Below are positions 21,782 to 33,522 of a stretch of DNA of 64,000 bases, piece by piece. The notes below the pieces were generated by a model. The model did no database searches and was not told the origin of the DNA. It was given only the letters and a program-made list of their open reading frames with translations. This DNA comes from Selaginella moellendorffii (taxonomy: Eukaryota; Streptophyta; Lycopodiopsida; Selaginellales; Selaginellaceae): assembly GCF_000143415.4 (NCBI RefSeq), contig NW_003314270.1, positions 1,106,722 through 1,170,721 of the forward strand, given 5' to 3'. Both the position numbers and the translations under genes were made by a program. Every line of letters starts with the position of its first letter. Position 1 is the first letter of the stretch.

Positions 21782-23833
21782 CTAACTATCTTGGGCATAA
21801 ACATTGGAAAGAAGAACATAAGGAGTAGACACTCTAGGATCCAACTTCACGGCATTTGCAGTAGTCCTGTTTGCTCGCTCCAAATCCCCTAGTGTGGTAC
21901 AAGCTCCCAGCAAATTCGTCCAGGCAAACGTATCGGGCAAATATGGCATGGAATTTATCAAGCTCTCGGCTCTCCAGAGCTGTTTTGCCCGACCCAGCAT
22001 ATCAACCATCGCATAGTAGTGCTCGACCCCAGGATTTAGGTTAAAATCTCCAAGCATCGAAACGAAGTAGTCCCGGCCCTCTTCCAGCAATCCCTTGTGG
22101 CGGCATCCAATGAGAATGGCCATAAATGTCACGTCGTTAGGGCTCACGCCCTGGACATTCATGGCGTGGAAGAGGTCCAGGCCAGCTGAAAGGTGGCCGT
22201 TAAGAGTATATGCCGCGAGCATCGCGTTATACGACACCACGCCGCACGGGCAGATGGAATCGAACGTTTCCCGGGCGTCACGCAGCTGCCCGGCCTTGGC
22301 ATATGCCGCGATCTTCGTGTTCAATGCCGCCACGTGTCCCTCGGGCAGATTCTCCAGCATCTCGAGCTTCCGGTGGAGGATCTCCACGCTGGTGCCTGAG
22401 TATGACGTGGCGGCCAGCACGCGCGACGTGGCGTCGTGCTGCGGCATCCTGTCGTACACCGTGCGGCATTTCGTACTAGCCGAAGAATATGCCTGCAGGA
22501 GTGAGTTCCACGTCAGCAGGTTCCTGGCGGGAATCTTTTCGAATAGGTCCCTTGATTCCAGGATCTTTCCACTCCCGCCAAATCCAACGATCAGAGCGTT
22601 CCATGCTACCACGTCCGTCATGGGCATCCTATCAAACACCGCCACAGCAGCGTCCACATCACCGCCCTGAGAATATGCTGCGAGGATTCCCGTCCAGGAG
22701 AACACATCCCTGGTGGGCATCCTGTCAAACAAAGCCTTGGCTTTGGGAATATCCCCACCCCGGGCATATCCGCACAGCATGGCGCTCCAGGCAATGGAAT
22801 CTTTCTCCTCCATGGAGAAAAAGATGCTCTCCCCATCTTCCACATTCCCTGCCGAAATCATCATGCTACAAGCACTTGTATCCAACATTGGAAACTTGTC
22901 AAAGAAATGCTTACACTCTTGGATATTCCCACCCAGAGAATATGCCACGAGCATTGCCTTCCAAGAAGCAGAATCTCGCTCAGGCATGGAATCAAACACC
23001 CGACGTGCTTCGTCAAGATGCCCGCCTTGGGCAAATGGCACGAGCAATGACGTCCACGTCAGCGTCTCCAGCAGGGGCATTAAGTTAAACAGGCACTTAG
23101 CCTCGTCTAAGCTGCCATTTGCTGCAAATGCCATTATCATCGCGTTCCACGCGATCTCGTCGCGCTGGGGCATGGCATCAAAGAGCATCTTCGCGGAATC
23201 AAAATGCCCGCGCTTAGCGTAGACCGTGAGCATCGTCGTCCACGACGCGCAATCCCTGGAAACCATTCTGCTGAAGAATAGCGTGGATTCCTCCAGATCG
23301 CCGAGAAATGCATAGCCCTTGAGCATCACATTCCACAGCACAAAATCACGCTGCGTCAGTCCATCGAAGATCGCGCGCGCCTTTTCGATTTGCCCAGCAC
23401 GCGCGTAGCCGGAGATCATCGCGGTGGATGATCTTCGATCTCTCAGAGGGAACATCTGGTAGAGGAGCTCGGCCTCCTCCATTTGCCGATTCTGGGCGTA
23501 GGCCGCGATGAGAATCGCCCATGAGCAGCGGTTTGTCCTCAGCCCCAATTGATCGAAGACTTCTTTGGCCTCGATCGCGCTGCCGCATCGCCCATACATC
23601 TCCATGATGGAATTCGCGAGGCATCGTTTCCTGCTGCGATTGCTGCGCCGGATCTGGTCGTGGATGCTCCTCCCTCGCGCGAGATCTCTCTGCCCCGTGC
23701 ACGATTTTAGCAGCTTGGTGAATACCGCGACCTCGTCGTTGTGATCGTCGGGCCCGGGATCCAGCACCGCCGCAGATTCAGTCGAGAGATAGCGTCGAAT
23801 CGAGGGGATGATCCTCCGCCCGCGAGCTCGCAT
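21782..23833 (-). CDS. Pentatricopeptide repeat (PPR) protein, intronless, probably mitochondrial
   Basis: An intronless ORF of 683 aa starting MRARGRRIIPSIRRYLSTES, an Arg/Ser-rich presequence of mitochondrial type. It contains about 16 PPR motifs of 31-35 residues (recurrent MPERDSASWKAML, GHLDEARRVFDSM and MPTRDVFSWTGIL). A closing L/S-type block follows with GVSPNDVTFMAILIGCRHKG and VEHYYAMVDMLGRA. The protein stops at YVLLSNVYAQDS, which is where PLS-class proteins normally continue into the E1/E2 and DYW editing domains. It therefore lacks a deaminase and would need a partner to edit RNA. It is divergent from CYB5D1 with 151 bp between the two ATGs. Confidence 0.9.
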   Translation of the reverse strand: MRARGRRIIPSIRRYLSTESAAVLDPGPDDHNDEVAVFTKLLKSCTGQRDLARGRSIHDQIRRSNRSRKRCLANSIMEMYGRCGSAIEAKEVFDQLGLRTNRCSWAILIAAYAQNRQMEEAELLYQMFPLRDRRSSTAMISGYARAGQIEKARAIFDGLTQRDFVLWNVMLKGYAFLGDLEESTLFFSRMVSRDCASWTTMLTVYAKRGHFDSAKMLFDAMPQRDEIAWNAMIMAFAANGSLDEAKCLFNLMPLLETLTWTSLLVPFAQGGHLDEARRVFDSMPERDSASWKAMLVAYSLGGNIQECKHFFDKFPMLDTSACSMMISAGNVEDGESIFFSMEEKDSIAWSAMLCGYARGGDIPKAKALFDRMPTRDVFSWTGILAAYSQGGDVDAAVAVFDRMPMTDVVAWNALIVGFGGSGKILESRDLFEKIPARNLLTWNSLLQAYSSASTKCRTVYDRMPQHDATSRVLAATSYSGTSVEILHRKLEMLENLPEGHVAALNTKIAAYAKAGQLRDARETFDSICPCGVVSYNAMLAAYTLNGHLSAGLDLFHAMNVQGVSPNDVTFMAILIGCRHKGLLEEGRDYFVSMLGDFNLNPGVEHYYAMVDMLGRAKQLWRAESLINSMPYLPDTFAWTNLLGACTTLGDLERANRTTANAVKLDPRVSTPYVLLSNVYAQDS

Positions 23834-23984
23834 TGATCTGCATTTCCCGCTCTAGGGCATTTTGTTCTGTGCCGTTGGATGTAGGGCTCTTCCAGTTTGC
23901 TCCGCTGCCGTTGGATGAGTTTAAACTTTTTCCCGCAATTTTGCGCTTTTAGGGCTGACGCTTTGGATCTAGGGTTTTAGGGCC
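23834..23984. promoter_or_regulatory. Compact bidirectional promoter with telo-box
   Basis: Only 151 bp separate the ATGs of the minus-strand PPR gene and the plus-strand CYB5D1 gene. A double telo-box (TAGGGTTTTAGGG) sits immediately before the CYB5D1 ATG. Telo-boxes are common in promoters of plant translation and growth genes. Shared control is inferred from the spacing. Confidence 0.6.
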
Positions 23985-24859
23985 ATGGCGATGATCCCCA
24001 CGACGCCCAAGCGCAAGAGCGGCTGGTACACGGCCGCTGAGGTCAAGCAGCACTGCACTCCCGGCGATTGCTGGATCACGCTGCTCGGATCGGTCTACGA
24101 TGTCACCAATCTCGTCACTCGCAATCCAGCGTTTCTTGGCAAGCTCTTGATCCACGCCGGAGGAGGCGATATCAGTCACTGGTTTGATCCCAGCACTGGA
24201 AGCGTCAAACGCCACATTGATCCGGTTTCCAAGCAGGAGGTCTTCCACACGCCGGAGGTACAAATTCATCAAAGTTTATTGGAAGTTCTAAAAAGAAATC
24301 GTGAAGAGTTTATCGATCGAGCAAAATTTGGTCTTGGCAGGGGAGATTTGTTCACGTCCCTCCACGCGCTCCTAGAACAGACTGGGATTCATCGTTTGAG
24401 TTTGAGTGGTGGAACGATCTCAAGTACATGATTGGCAAACTAAGCAAAAGAACTCGGTGCATTCGAGTGAAGAACGTTCTCATCAACCAAGACATCCTTC
24501 TAGAGGTATGGAAAAGGAAGATCTCTTTTTCACTTTCCAAGATCTTAGGAGATAACACTTTATAGGTTCCTTGCGAAGAAACTGTGGGCCAGATTCTAGA
24601 TCGCTACAAAGATTACAACAGTCATGCAGATAGCTACTCTTGTCGAGCAGTGAGCTTGAGTGACGCTCATGAGTTTATCCAGTTGGATTTAAACAAGACT
24701 TTGCAATGCAATGGTGTTCCAGATATTTCTGACATTGATGAGTTCCCTCCTCCAATTAAGGAGAAGCTGATTTACGAGTATCTTGGCTCAGGATTGCCAG
24801 CTTACTTTTATGTTCCAGTTATTCTTATCTACTATAATGATGATTTGACTATAGCATAA
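23985..24859 (+). CDS. CYB5D1: Cytochrome b5 domain-containing protein 1 orthologue (ciliary)
   Basis: Three exons, all phase 0: 23985-24257, 24341-24505 and 24566-24859, encoding 243 aa, close to the size of animal CYB5D1. The N-terminal cytochrome-b5-like fold reads YTAAEVKQHCTPGDCWITLL and GSVYDVTNL, with the heme-side segment HAGGGDISHWFDPSTG followed by KRHIDPVSKQEVFHTPE. The family-specific C-terminal region follows: GRFVHVPP, KLSKRTRCIRVKNVL, ILDRYKDYNSHADSYSCRA, and the terminus VILIYYNDDLT. CYB5D1 (Chlamydomonas FAP198) is an axonemal protein of motile cilia linked to radial spokes. In a plant this implies expression in flagellated sperm, and seed plants without motile sperm would be expected to lack it. 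The orthology is clear from motif order; the sperm role is inferred. Confidence 0.9.
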
Positions 24860-27800
24860 CAAATAACTTCAAATATGTAAAATATAAAAATTATAAAAGT
24901 ATTTTAAATATTTATTTACCTTATAAATAAAAAATAATTGGAAATATTTATATGAATGTAAATAATAATAATAATATATTAAAGTTAAGATATGTAATAA
25001 AAACTTATAGAACATATATGGTTTGCCAATTGATAAAAACTTAAAAACCTCAATAACATTTATATAATTTTTCTTTTATTTTGGATCCATTTTTATTATC
25101 TAAAGAAGCAAAATATAACACCTCTAGCTCCTATGTCATATTTCACCATCCAAGAAGAAAAAAAGTTACTTTGGGAGACTGAATTCTAAACAGTATATAT
25201 TCTATTATAATATTTATCTTTTGTTAATAAAATTAAGAATATAAATAGAGAAAGTAATGATGAAAATATTTATATACTAATATCATAGGGTATAAAGTTA
25301 AAACCATGTGTGCTACACTTAGGACATAGTGGCTGGCAGAGTTGTAATACATGTTGCCACATGCATATCCACTAAAAAAAGGGATACAAAAGAATTTAAT
25401 CAATTGTTTAAAAATATTGTATAGGCAAAGATTGTGAAAATTCATTGATAACTCCAAAGCATGTTTAAAAGACCATATTAAATTTATCATAAGCACTCTA
25501 CTTGATCTAAGCTGCTAAAAAAGATGAGACTAACTTATAAGACTTACTTCGAGGTGTCAAACTTGCTATTAGCCTCAAAAGGTATGCATGTAATATTTTA
25601 TACTTTATAATAATTTTATCAACTCCATTCATTTTCTTTTCTTTTTTTTATTTTTGAACAATGATTCAGTTGATTGTTGTTTTTCTTTTGCTTATTTTTT
25701 GGAAGGATCATGTATAGTTTAGTGAGTTATAATAAAATTGGACATGAGCCTAATGACATCTTAAAACTGCTTTGGTGACAATGCTGTTGAAGCCTACTGA
25801 AAAATTGTTATAAGACTATTGGAATAGTGGAGTGGTGCTCTTTCTAGTAGGAAGCACATCAATGGAGTTTCATGATGATTGACACTTAGGATCACATTTT
25901 ATATCAACACCCCAGGTATGTTTTATGTTGCAAATCCCTTTATAAAAATCTGTGGTTTTCCCTCCCATTTAGTGAGAACCACTTTCAAAACTATCAAAAA
26001 TCAGATATTTTCATATGCCTTGACTTATACTGAAGGAAGGCAGAGGTTTTGTGTTGAAATACATACATAATTCTCAAATTATACCATACACTATCGAGTA
26101 AGCTTTGGTGCTCACCAAGTATAAAGCTATGGTATAGTCACTATATCTTAAGCACCCAAGGTAGTTAGAAATACTTGTAATGTTGTTGTAGGATGATTTT
26201 TTTAGAAGTAATTATTGGAGCTTTGAATCATCAATCAAAACAAAGTTCTTGGGTCTTTTATTTAGTAGGAAATAGTTTAAACTTGGAAAATGGGCTTTAC
26301 AAAATATTAATTGTAAGTTGGTGTTAACTAAGAAGAGGGGTGAAAGAATTTAATACTAGAGTAAGCATCCTTTCAAGTGTGTTAATGGATGTTTGTCCCA
26401 TTTATAACAAGATCAGAATTTTATGATTAAAGACCTTCAAGATCATCCATTTGATAAATATTGTAATCCATAACTAGATTCTGTTATAACAGCAAGTTTA
26501 GTGGTGAGGGGAGATGGAAACATTTTCATTTTCAAAAGAAATAATTTGGAGAGCTATTGAGTAATCTCTTTTTGTAGCTTATGATGACTTTAATTTACTT
26601 TTAACTTTTCTTAACATTAAGAATAACAACTCTTAAAGCTTAGCAATCATTTAGGAAAGCTCTAATGTTTTTCTCGATGCAAGCTAAACAGAAGAAGAAG
26701 TTGAAGTGATGGTGTACAAAAAGAGTTGCCATGTTGCACAATCATGATTGCTGCTACCTCTACTTGGAGACTAAATGTCCACCCTCACTCAGATCCTTAT
26801 AACCATGATAAGCACCTTTTAGGAGTCCACAAAGAAAATTGATTGATAAACTAGTCTATCCAAAACATACAATGTAGTCCCTCTTGAACTAGCATCAATC
26901 CTCTTAGCTGCAAAAGTTGCATTGCTGTTATGGTTGAGGCAAGGACCCTACTTCATGCTAGTACAAGTTTAGTGGTGGAGCATTGTTGTATCCCTAGCCA
27001 CAGTGTTCTTTCTATGCACCCCTTCCTAGTCAACAAGATTCAACACCAAAGGAATGTAGTCATTGCCAGGATATGCTCATTGCTATATAGGATTCTTTAA
27101 CTGATCTAAACTCTTGAAGTGAATATATTATTTCAATGTTACTATTTGCAAATAATCACAAAGGTTGGCTCTAGCTCCATAGCAGCAGGTTTTCTAACAA
27201 AGGCTATTGTTAGACAATTCTCACTTGGTCAACTTGTCAGGTGGTAATGCATTATTGTCACAGTAGCAAGCATTGAGGGATATCAAAGGGAAGGGCATGG
27301 TCAGTGATGTCAACATGATTGGCTTCTCCTCTACTCCTTGGACTTATTGGACATGCACATTGGTTAGAATAATGAGGCATCCTGAGACAAAGACCATGGA
27401 TTGGTGAACTCTTTCATGAGAACCATGGCTTCTAGATACTGGAGAAAGCTGGCTGGACTACAGAAATAAGGTTAAGATCATATGGTCAAGGTTGGTTCTA
27501 TTTAGTTGAGGCTACCATGATTGTCAACTATTAAGGAGTTAGCACAAGAACAATCTTTGGTAAGTTTCAAGATGTTTTAGAGTTTGTGGAGGTGGATCAT
27601 GGTTTTTAACCCCTCTTGGACAATTATGTGAATACAATGATTTCCTTAGATGTTTTCTATGCAGTAATGACATATCAACAAGCTCATGAGAAGGAAATTC
27701 TTAATCAACCAGCAAAAGTGGTACAAAAAGTAGATTTATCACATTTTTGTACCTTCGGAGACAACTCTAGAGCCTAAGTAGTAGCCTTTCTCAACAACTC

Positions 27801-29977
27801 TAGGTGTTAAAGATTTATATTTTTCATAAATGTGGTTGTTTTGTGCTTTGCAACAACACTAACTACACTCACTCATTGAGGACTTGAAGCTGATGCAACC
27901 AAACTTTAATATCTTATAGCTTCTCTAGCTAGTTCCATATGTGTTGGATAAGTTTGTAAGTATTGCCAATCAACTACCTCATGTTTGGCAGCATGCAAAT
28001 GTGCATATTACGGATGAAATGAGGGAGATTGATCTTGGAGTGTTCTTTTATGCAAATAAAGTTGGACTCCACATGATCCAAAATGTCATCATCAACTCTA
28101 GATTTAGAATCAACATCATCTTAGCATATATTTATCAAGAGTTTGGCTTGGCTGTAGTCATGCTAACATCAGTGATCCTCAAGACTTTTGCCTAGCATCA
28201 AGTGCCACTAATAGATCAAAGTCTTGGTCAGATGGGGTTCAAACCACACAAGACTTCCTGGTCCTTGACTTTTTAGGAGGACACAAGGCGACAGCTCAAA
28301 CCTTCATGGCTTTTACCCAGGTTGTTTTTGAGGACTTGCTGCATCTCAACACATGTGCTCCTTGCCTTGCTGCACATAGACACATGTGCTCCTTGCCTTA
28401 CTAGATTCCAATACACTGCTCCTCACTGTTAAGGAAGGCCAAAAAAACTTACCAGTCCAATGCTGCTGCAATGGAGCAACATGCAACCATCCTCCACTGC
28501 ACCTAGCCGCTGACTCCCAAACCCTTTTGCAATTGCCCCCATGGTCCCTAAACCCAAAAAATATCAAGGACATGGCAAAAATGAGTTCACTATGGCTGCT
28601 TTTGTGGCATGGATGCAATTCCATGAATGGCACTCTTAAGTGTCAGAGTCTCAAACAATGAATGTCCTTGTCTCTTCCACTTAGTGTCATAGTCTCGGTC
28701 ACTCTCGGACTGTTGGCCTGATTCACTCTTTCTCACACACGCTCACTGTGTTTCAATAGTCTCAACACTTGCCATTTAAGTTTTAGCCCTGCCATCTGAA
28801 TGTCTGATAGTTGATTTTTGTGGAGTGTCCCTAAGGCACTTCTGTACAATCTTTGTGTAATGTTTGGAAATTTGATCAGATGATCGGCACAACTGTAACA
28901 AGGGCAAAAGTGAGCTTGTCCAAAGGCCTTTTTTGCATTCCTCTCACTCTAGTCAAGAAATGGTCTCTGAAGAACTTGGGTAAAGATTTTCGAAATATCA
29001 AACTAATCATGATCGTTTGATAGTTTTCTGGAAGCATTAGCATTGGGTCACCGATTTTGTAGATGTCAGCCAAGCGATTAACATCTATTGCTCAGGAAAC
29101 TTCAGGAATGTCAAAGATTGGCCACGGTGGACCGCCTGCTCAGAATATTTGTAAAAAATAAATTTAACTTGTAATTGAGTTGTGGTTCGTTAGAGAAAGT
29201 TTTCATAATGATCTCTCAAAAAATGTTCCTGGGCCAATGGTGTGAAATTTCCATGCTGGGCAGACACATTTACAGACTCTTCCTCTACTGGAATGGGTTC
29301 CATTGGCATCTGCGGCTGTGTTGCAGGATATCATCCATTTGAAGCTTCCAGCACAAACCCTGCCATGTTGAGATTGTGAAGCTGTACTAGAGTAACCTTG
29401 GTATCTTTTGCGGCTGGCCATTTTTTTGGTGGATCACTGAATCCAACAATATCTCATACTTGGTTGTGGAGGACAGCTGTGGAGGACATTGTCACTGCAA
29501 AACTAAAATGTTTGGAATGTTTTAATGTCCTTGTATATTGTGAAACTTGTGACACATGGTGCCACTGTATTCCTCAGAAGTTTCACCAAGGCATTCTTCC
29601 CGACCAACGAGGCCAAGCTCCTCGACGCCATAAGAGCAAGCAGAAGATCAAAGTGCACTGGGCTTTATGTGTGTACCAAACGGGAAAGTCACATGTTATT
29701 GTTACCTGGAACGTAAGGAGTGAAGGAACTTCAGTCATGGAATTCCTCCTTGTCTGATAGAGGTGATGATATTCGTTTAAGGGAAGCAAAATGTGAACAA
29801 GATGTAGTAGAGCTCCCCTAGTTTCCATAAAGCGGAATAAAGGGCACCTCCAGAGGCCTTTGAGTATGTATCCATATTAGCAAAAGTTCACTCTGAAAAA
29901 CCGCACATTGTCATGCTAGATCACAGAGAAAAGGTGAACTAACTCAAACCTTAAAGTGCACTAATTCATTGGAGCTT
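24860..29977. other. 5-kb AT-rich block with no supportable gene
   Basis: Composition is strongly AT-rich and all frames are short. A phrase of about 20 bp (ACACATGTGCTCCTTGCCTT) occurs twice in tandem near 28349-28399 with a 31-bp period. Protein-like fragments lie at 28020-28150 and at 29525-29716 (for example TKAFFPTNEAKLLDAIRASR), but none matches a family I know and each is bounded by stops. Most of this is probably decayed transposon and gene-relic DNA. The last 200 bp form the upstream region of the PPR gene at 29978. Confidence 0.5.
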
Positions 29978-32254
29978 ATGCTCTTTAGGAGACTTCTATC
30001 GACCATTTCCATTGCAAGAGAGACTCTCAGCTCCTTAAGTCTTTTAGTGAGGCGGTGCGGTGAATCACGGGACTTGTCCAAAGCAAAAGCCACGCACGCA
30101 CAAATCCTTGCCTCTGAGCACAGGCATGACAGATACCTCCTCAACTTGCTTGTTGACATGTATGGCAAATGCGGGAGCCTGCAAGATGCAAAAGCTGTCT
30201 TCGACTCCATCCACCACCCGAATCTTTTTTCGTGGAATATCATCCTCAGCACATATTCCCGAACTGGTAACTTGCACGGGTCTAAGAGAGCATTCGATGC
30301 GATGCCGGAGAGGAATGTGGTGTCCTGGACTGTCCTCCTTGCAGCATATGCCCAAACTGGGCATCTTTTGGAGCAAACCAGAGAGGTTTTTACCAAGCTT
30401 CCTCAGTGGAACTTAGTATCTTGCAACACTATGCTAGCAGTTCAAGATACCCCACATGTTGGAAATTTTTACGATTTCATGCCTGAGAAAGATGCAATCT
30501 CGTGGACAACTCTGATCAGAGCACATGGAAAGAGAGGTGATTTGCAATCTGCGAGCCAAGTATTGAGTCTAATGCCGCTACATGATGTAGTGTCTGTCAC
30601 AGTCTTGGCAGTGGAGTATGGACAAATAGGGAATCTGGAAAAGGCTAAAGCATTGCTTGTTGAGATGCCCTTTTACGACGTAGCCTCTTGGAATGCCTTG
30701 ACCCAAGCATATGCCCAGGCCGGGTATGTCGACCAAGCGAGAAACCTGTTTGACGAGCAGCAAGACAAAGATACCACCTCTTGGGTCTGTATGATTCAAG
30801 CCTACGCTCGTTCCAATCTCCTTGACGAAGCCAAGGCAATGTTTGATGCAATCCCAGAGAAGAACGTTGTGGTGTGGTCTGCAATGGTGGCTGCTTTCGG
30901 CCATGCCGGGGCGATTGACGATGCAAGAGGCGCTTTTGATCTCATGCCCAGCAGGAACTGTGTCTCCTGGACGTCTCTCCTGGGAGCTCTCTCGATCGAG
31001 GGTGATATTCTTGGAGCCGAGAGCGTATTCCAAGAGATGCCACTCAAAGACATAGTTGCATGGAACTCCATGCTCGATGCTTTCGCAAACGCCAGAGATC
31101 TCGCTGGAGTGGAAGCCACTCTCTCGAGGATGGCGTACTGGGACATGATATCGCTCAATGCGGCTCTAGCGGTATATGCCCAAGCCGGGCATATTGAGAA
31201 AACCAGAGACTTCTTCCAAGCAATGCCCGAGAGAGACATTCTCTCTTTCAGCTCCATGATGCTCGTGGAGTCCGAATGTGGAGATCCCGACAACGCCAGA
31301 AACCTTTTTCGATCGGTCACGGGAAAGCGAGACATCGTCCTGTGGACGTGTTTGATCCGGGCTTTTGCTCGAGGTGGCGACATGGATGCTTCCAAGGCAA
31401 CGTTTGACAGGCTTCCACAGTGGGACTCCATCTCGTGGAACGCGGTGATCACGGGCTATGCCCAAAACGGCTGCCTGGAAGAAGCACGAAACATGTTTGA
31501 GGGAATGCTCCAGTTCGACGTTGGATCGTGCAATGCGGTTCTCCAGACATTCGCTGCAAGAGGCCACCTTAACGAGACACGAGAGACTTTTGAGAGGATG
31601 ATCCACAGGGACGTGACGTCGTGGAACACGGTGCTCTTGTGCTATGCCCAAAATGGGCATCTCAATGAGTCAAAAATGGTCTTTGAGAGAATCCCAAGTT
31701 TTAGCACTCTTTCCTGGTCGGCCTTGATTGCTGCATATTCGCAAGCAGGGAATGTGGTAGAAAGCCGCGAGACTTTTGATGCCATGGAAGTTAAGGACGT
31801 GATTGCTTGGAACACTATGGTTGCGGCCTATGCCCGGAATGGGAATCTCGGTGAATCGAACTTTATGTTCAAAGAGATGAGCTTGGAAGGCATGATTCCC
31901 AACGAGAGCAGCTTTGTTGGGCTGTTCCACGGCTGCAGCCATTCGGGGATGATAGACGAAGCCCGTCACTACTTTGCAGCGATGATTGAAGATCACTTTG
32001 TAGCTGCAAGGATTGAGCATTATTACTGTTTGGTGGACATTCTTGGACGAGCCAAGAAGCTGGGAGAGGCGGAAGAGCTTGTGTTAAATATGCCTTTTTT
32101 GCCTGATGCAGTGGCATGGACGAGTTTGCTTGCAGCCTGTCGGATCAATGGGGACGTTGTGAGAGCTGAGAGAGTTGCCCGGTTTATATTTGAGCTGGAA
32201 CCAGAGGTGGCTGCTCCATATAACCTTCTGCACAATGCTTATGCTCATTCTTAA
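29978..32254 (+). CDS. Pentatricopeptide repeat (PPR) protein, intronless, organellar
   Basis: An intronless ORF of 758 aa using the ATG at 29978 (MLFRRLLSTISIARETLSS), a typical mitochondrial presequence rich in Arg, Ser and Leu. About 18 PPR motifs follow (for example AFDAMPERNVVSWTVLLAAY, AVFDSIHHPNLFSWN and LFDEQQDKDTTSW). The closing segment reads GMIPNESSFVGLFHGCSHSG, IEHYYCLVDILGRAKK and MPFLPDAVAWTSLL. It terminates at APYNLLHNAYAHS, nearly the same point as the PPR at 21782-23833, so again there is no complete E or DYW domain. The expected role is sequence-specific binding of organelle RNA; the target cannot be read without applying the PPR code repeat by repeat. Confidence 0.9.
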   Translation: MLFRRLLSTISIARETLSSLSLLVRRCGESRDLSKAKATHAQILASEHRHDRYLLNLLVDMYGKCGSLQDAKAVFDSIHHPNLFSWNIILSTYSRTGNLHGSKRAFDAMPERNVVSWTVLLAAYAQTGHLLEQTREVFTKLPQWNLVSCNTMLAVQDTPHVGNFYDFMPEKDAISWTTLIRAHGKRGDLQSASQVLSLMPLHDVVSVTVLAVEYGQIGNLEKAKALLVEMPFYDVASWNALTQAYAQAGYVDQARNLFDEQQDKDTTSWVCMIQAYARSNLLDEAKAMFDAIPEKNVVVWSAMVAAFGHAGAIDDARGAFDLMPSRNCVSWTSLLGALSIEGDILGAESVFQEMPLKDIVAWNSMLDAFANARDLAGVEATLSRMAYWDMISLNAALAVYAQAGHIEKTRDFFQAMPERDILSFSSMMLVESECGDPDNARNLFRSVTGKRDIVLWTCLIRAFARGGDMDASKATFDRLPQWDSISWNAVITGYAQNGCLEEARNMFEGMLQFDVGSCNAVLQTFAARGHLNETRETFERMIHRDVTSWNTVLLCYAQNGHLNESKMVFERIPSFSTLSWSALIAAYSQAGNVVESRETFDAMEVKDVIAWNTMVAAYARNGNLGESNFMFKEMSLEGMIPNESSFVGLFHGCSHSGMIDEARHYFAAMIEDHFVAARIEHYYCLVDILGRAKKLGEAEELVLNMPFLPDAVAWTSLLAACRINGDVVRAERVARFIFELEPEVAAPYNLLHNAYAHS

Positions 32255-33522
32255 AAAATGTTACTATCTAGTAGGACTCCCTGCTTTATTGCAACAGCTT
32301 TAGAGCTCGCTGGTTATATTCAGGGCTGATAGAGTCTAGTTTATTGTGGTGAAGCATAGCCCGAGGGTTGTATGTGCCTTACAGAAACAAAGGAGTTCAA
32401 CAACACTCCTGTATTGACACGGATCTTTGAACTCCAGAAGTCACAGGCCAAACTTCTTGGTAGAACTATGCGGAGGTGATTCAAGCTTTTATTGTTCTTA
32501 TGCTAGAAAACATTCGGAGCAGAACATGCGATGGTGCGAGATGGTATCCATGAATGTTTTTCTGCTTTCTTGGTAAAGGTCAGTCTCCTTTCCGATACCA
32601 AGGTGGCTTCTCGTAGCCTTTGCATCCAATCCAGTATGGAAGATCCGCATGAGATTGCTGGAGCCTTCAAAAAAGAAAACCGTAAAGTGCACTGAAAGCT
32701 CAAAACACTTACTAAATCTCTTTTGAAAAGAGTCCTTGTTTTTCTGCGAGCAAAAACAGAGTGTTTTCTCTGTAGATCGATCGATGTGAGGCTTTTGCAT
32801 GGAAGGCAGGGCCTGCATTTGTTTTTGGGAAAGAACTTATTAGTTGATAAGTGTTGAGCCTTGAATTACGATACCGGTGGCACTCTTGAGTTCTAGAAAC
32901 CGCTTGGATGGGTGGTTGCTCGAGGCTCAGGATGAGAGCTCTAACATCTCACTTTGGCTGCTGTGGAGTCCAAGAAGGTACCTGAGAAGCTTGTTATTAT
33001 ATCTAGAGGCTCTGGAGTTTAGATGTCAGTCTGGTGTTTCCCAGTCCCAGGAGGCTCCTTTTCAATGCAACCAAAACCCCAGCTTTGTGTGCGTTGAGTG
33101 ACGATGTAGAGGATCCAAGCGTGCTCAACAGGATCAGCCAGATCGCGAGTTCCATCATCTGCAACTTGTTACTACTTCACTTCTCTTGAGCTTGTCAGCA
33201 TACGGTGGCATGGAAAGAGTTGAGAATCCTTTGCTGTTAGAGCAATCGTGTCCAGGGGTGAGGCATCAAAGTTTAGTGACTTGGTTAATAAGTTTGTCGG
33301 CTTTGCAAAGCATCTGCCAACGCTGGTGAGCTAGCAACTGGTAGAAAAAAATGTGAAAAAATATTTAACCAAATTACAAGAATTAATAGATATAACTATG
33401 CAGCTATGAGCCACAAAAGCACTGTAGAGAAAACATATAACGATAAAGAAGACGTATAAGCGTTGGAGCTGGAAAAACAAACAAAGATTAGTACCATTCA
33501 TTTGAAATCGCGCTATAAACTC
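32255..33522. other. Spacer between PPR and subtilase genes
   Basis: This probably contains the 3' UTRs of the converging PPR (plus) and subtilase (minus) genes. Short frames near 32500-32820 (minus) and 32877-33101 (plus) look protein-like but match nothing I recognise and lack splice-consistent extensions. Confidence 0.45.

Noticed and set aside
29203-29757. Protein-like frames on both strands upstream of the third PPR gene.
   Set aside because: Neither matches a family I know, they overlap each other on opposite strands, and no splice-consistent extension was found.
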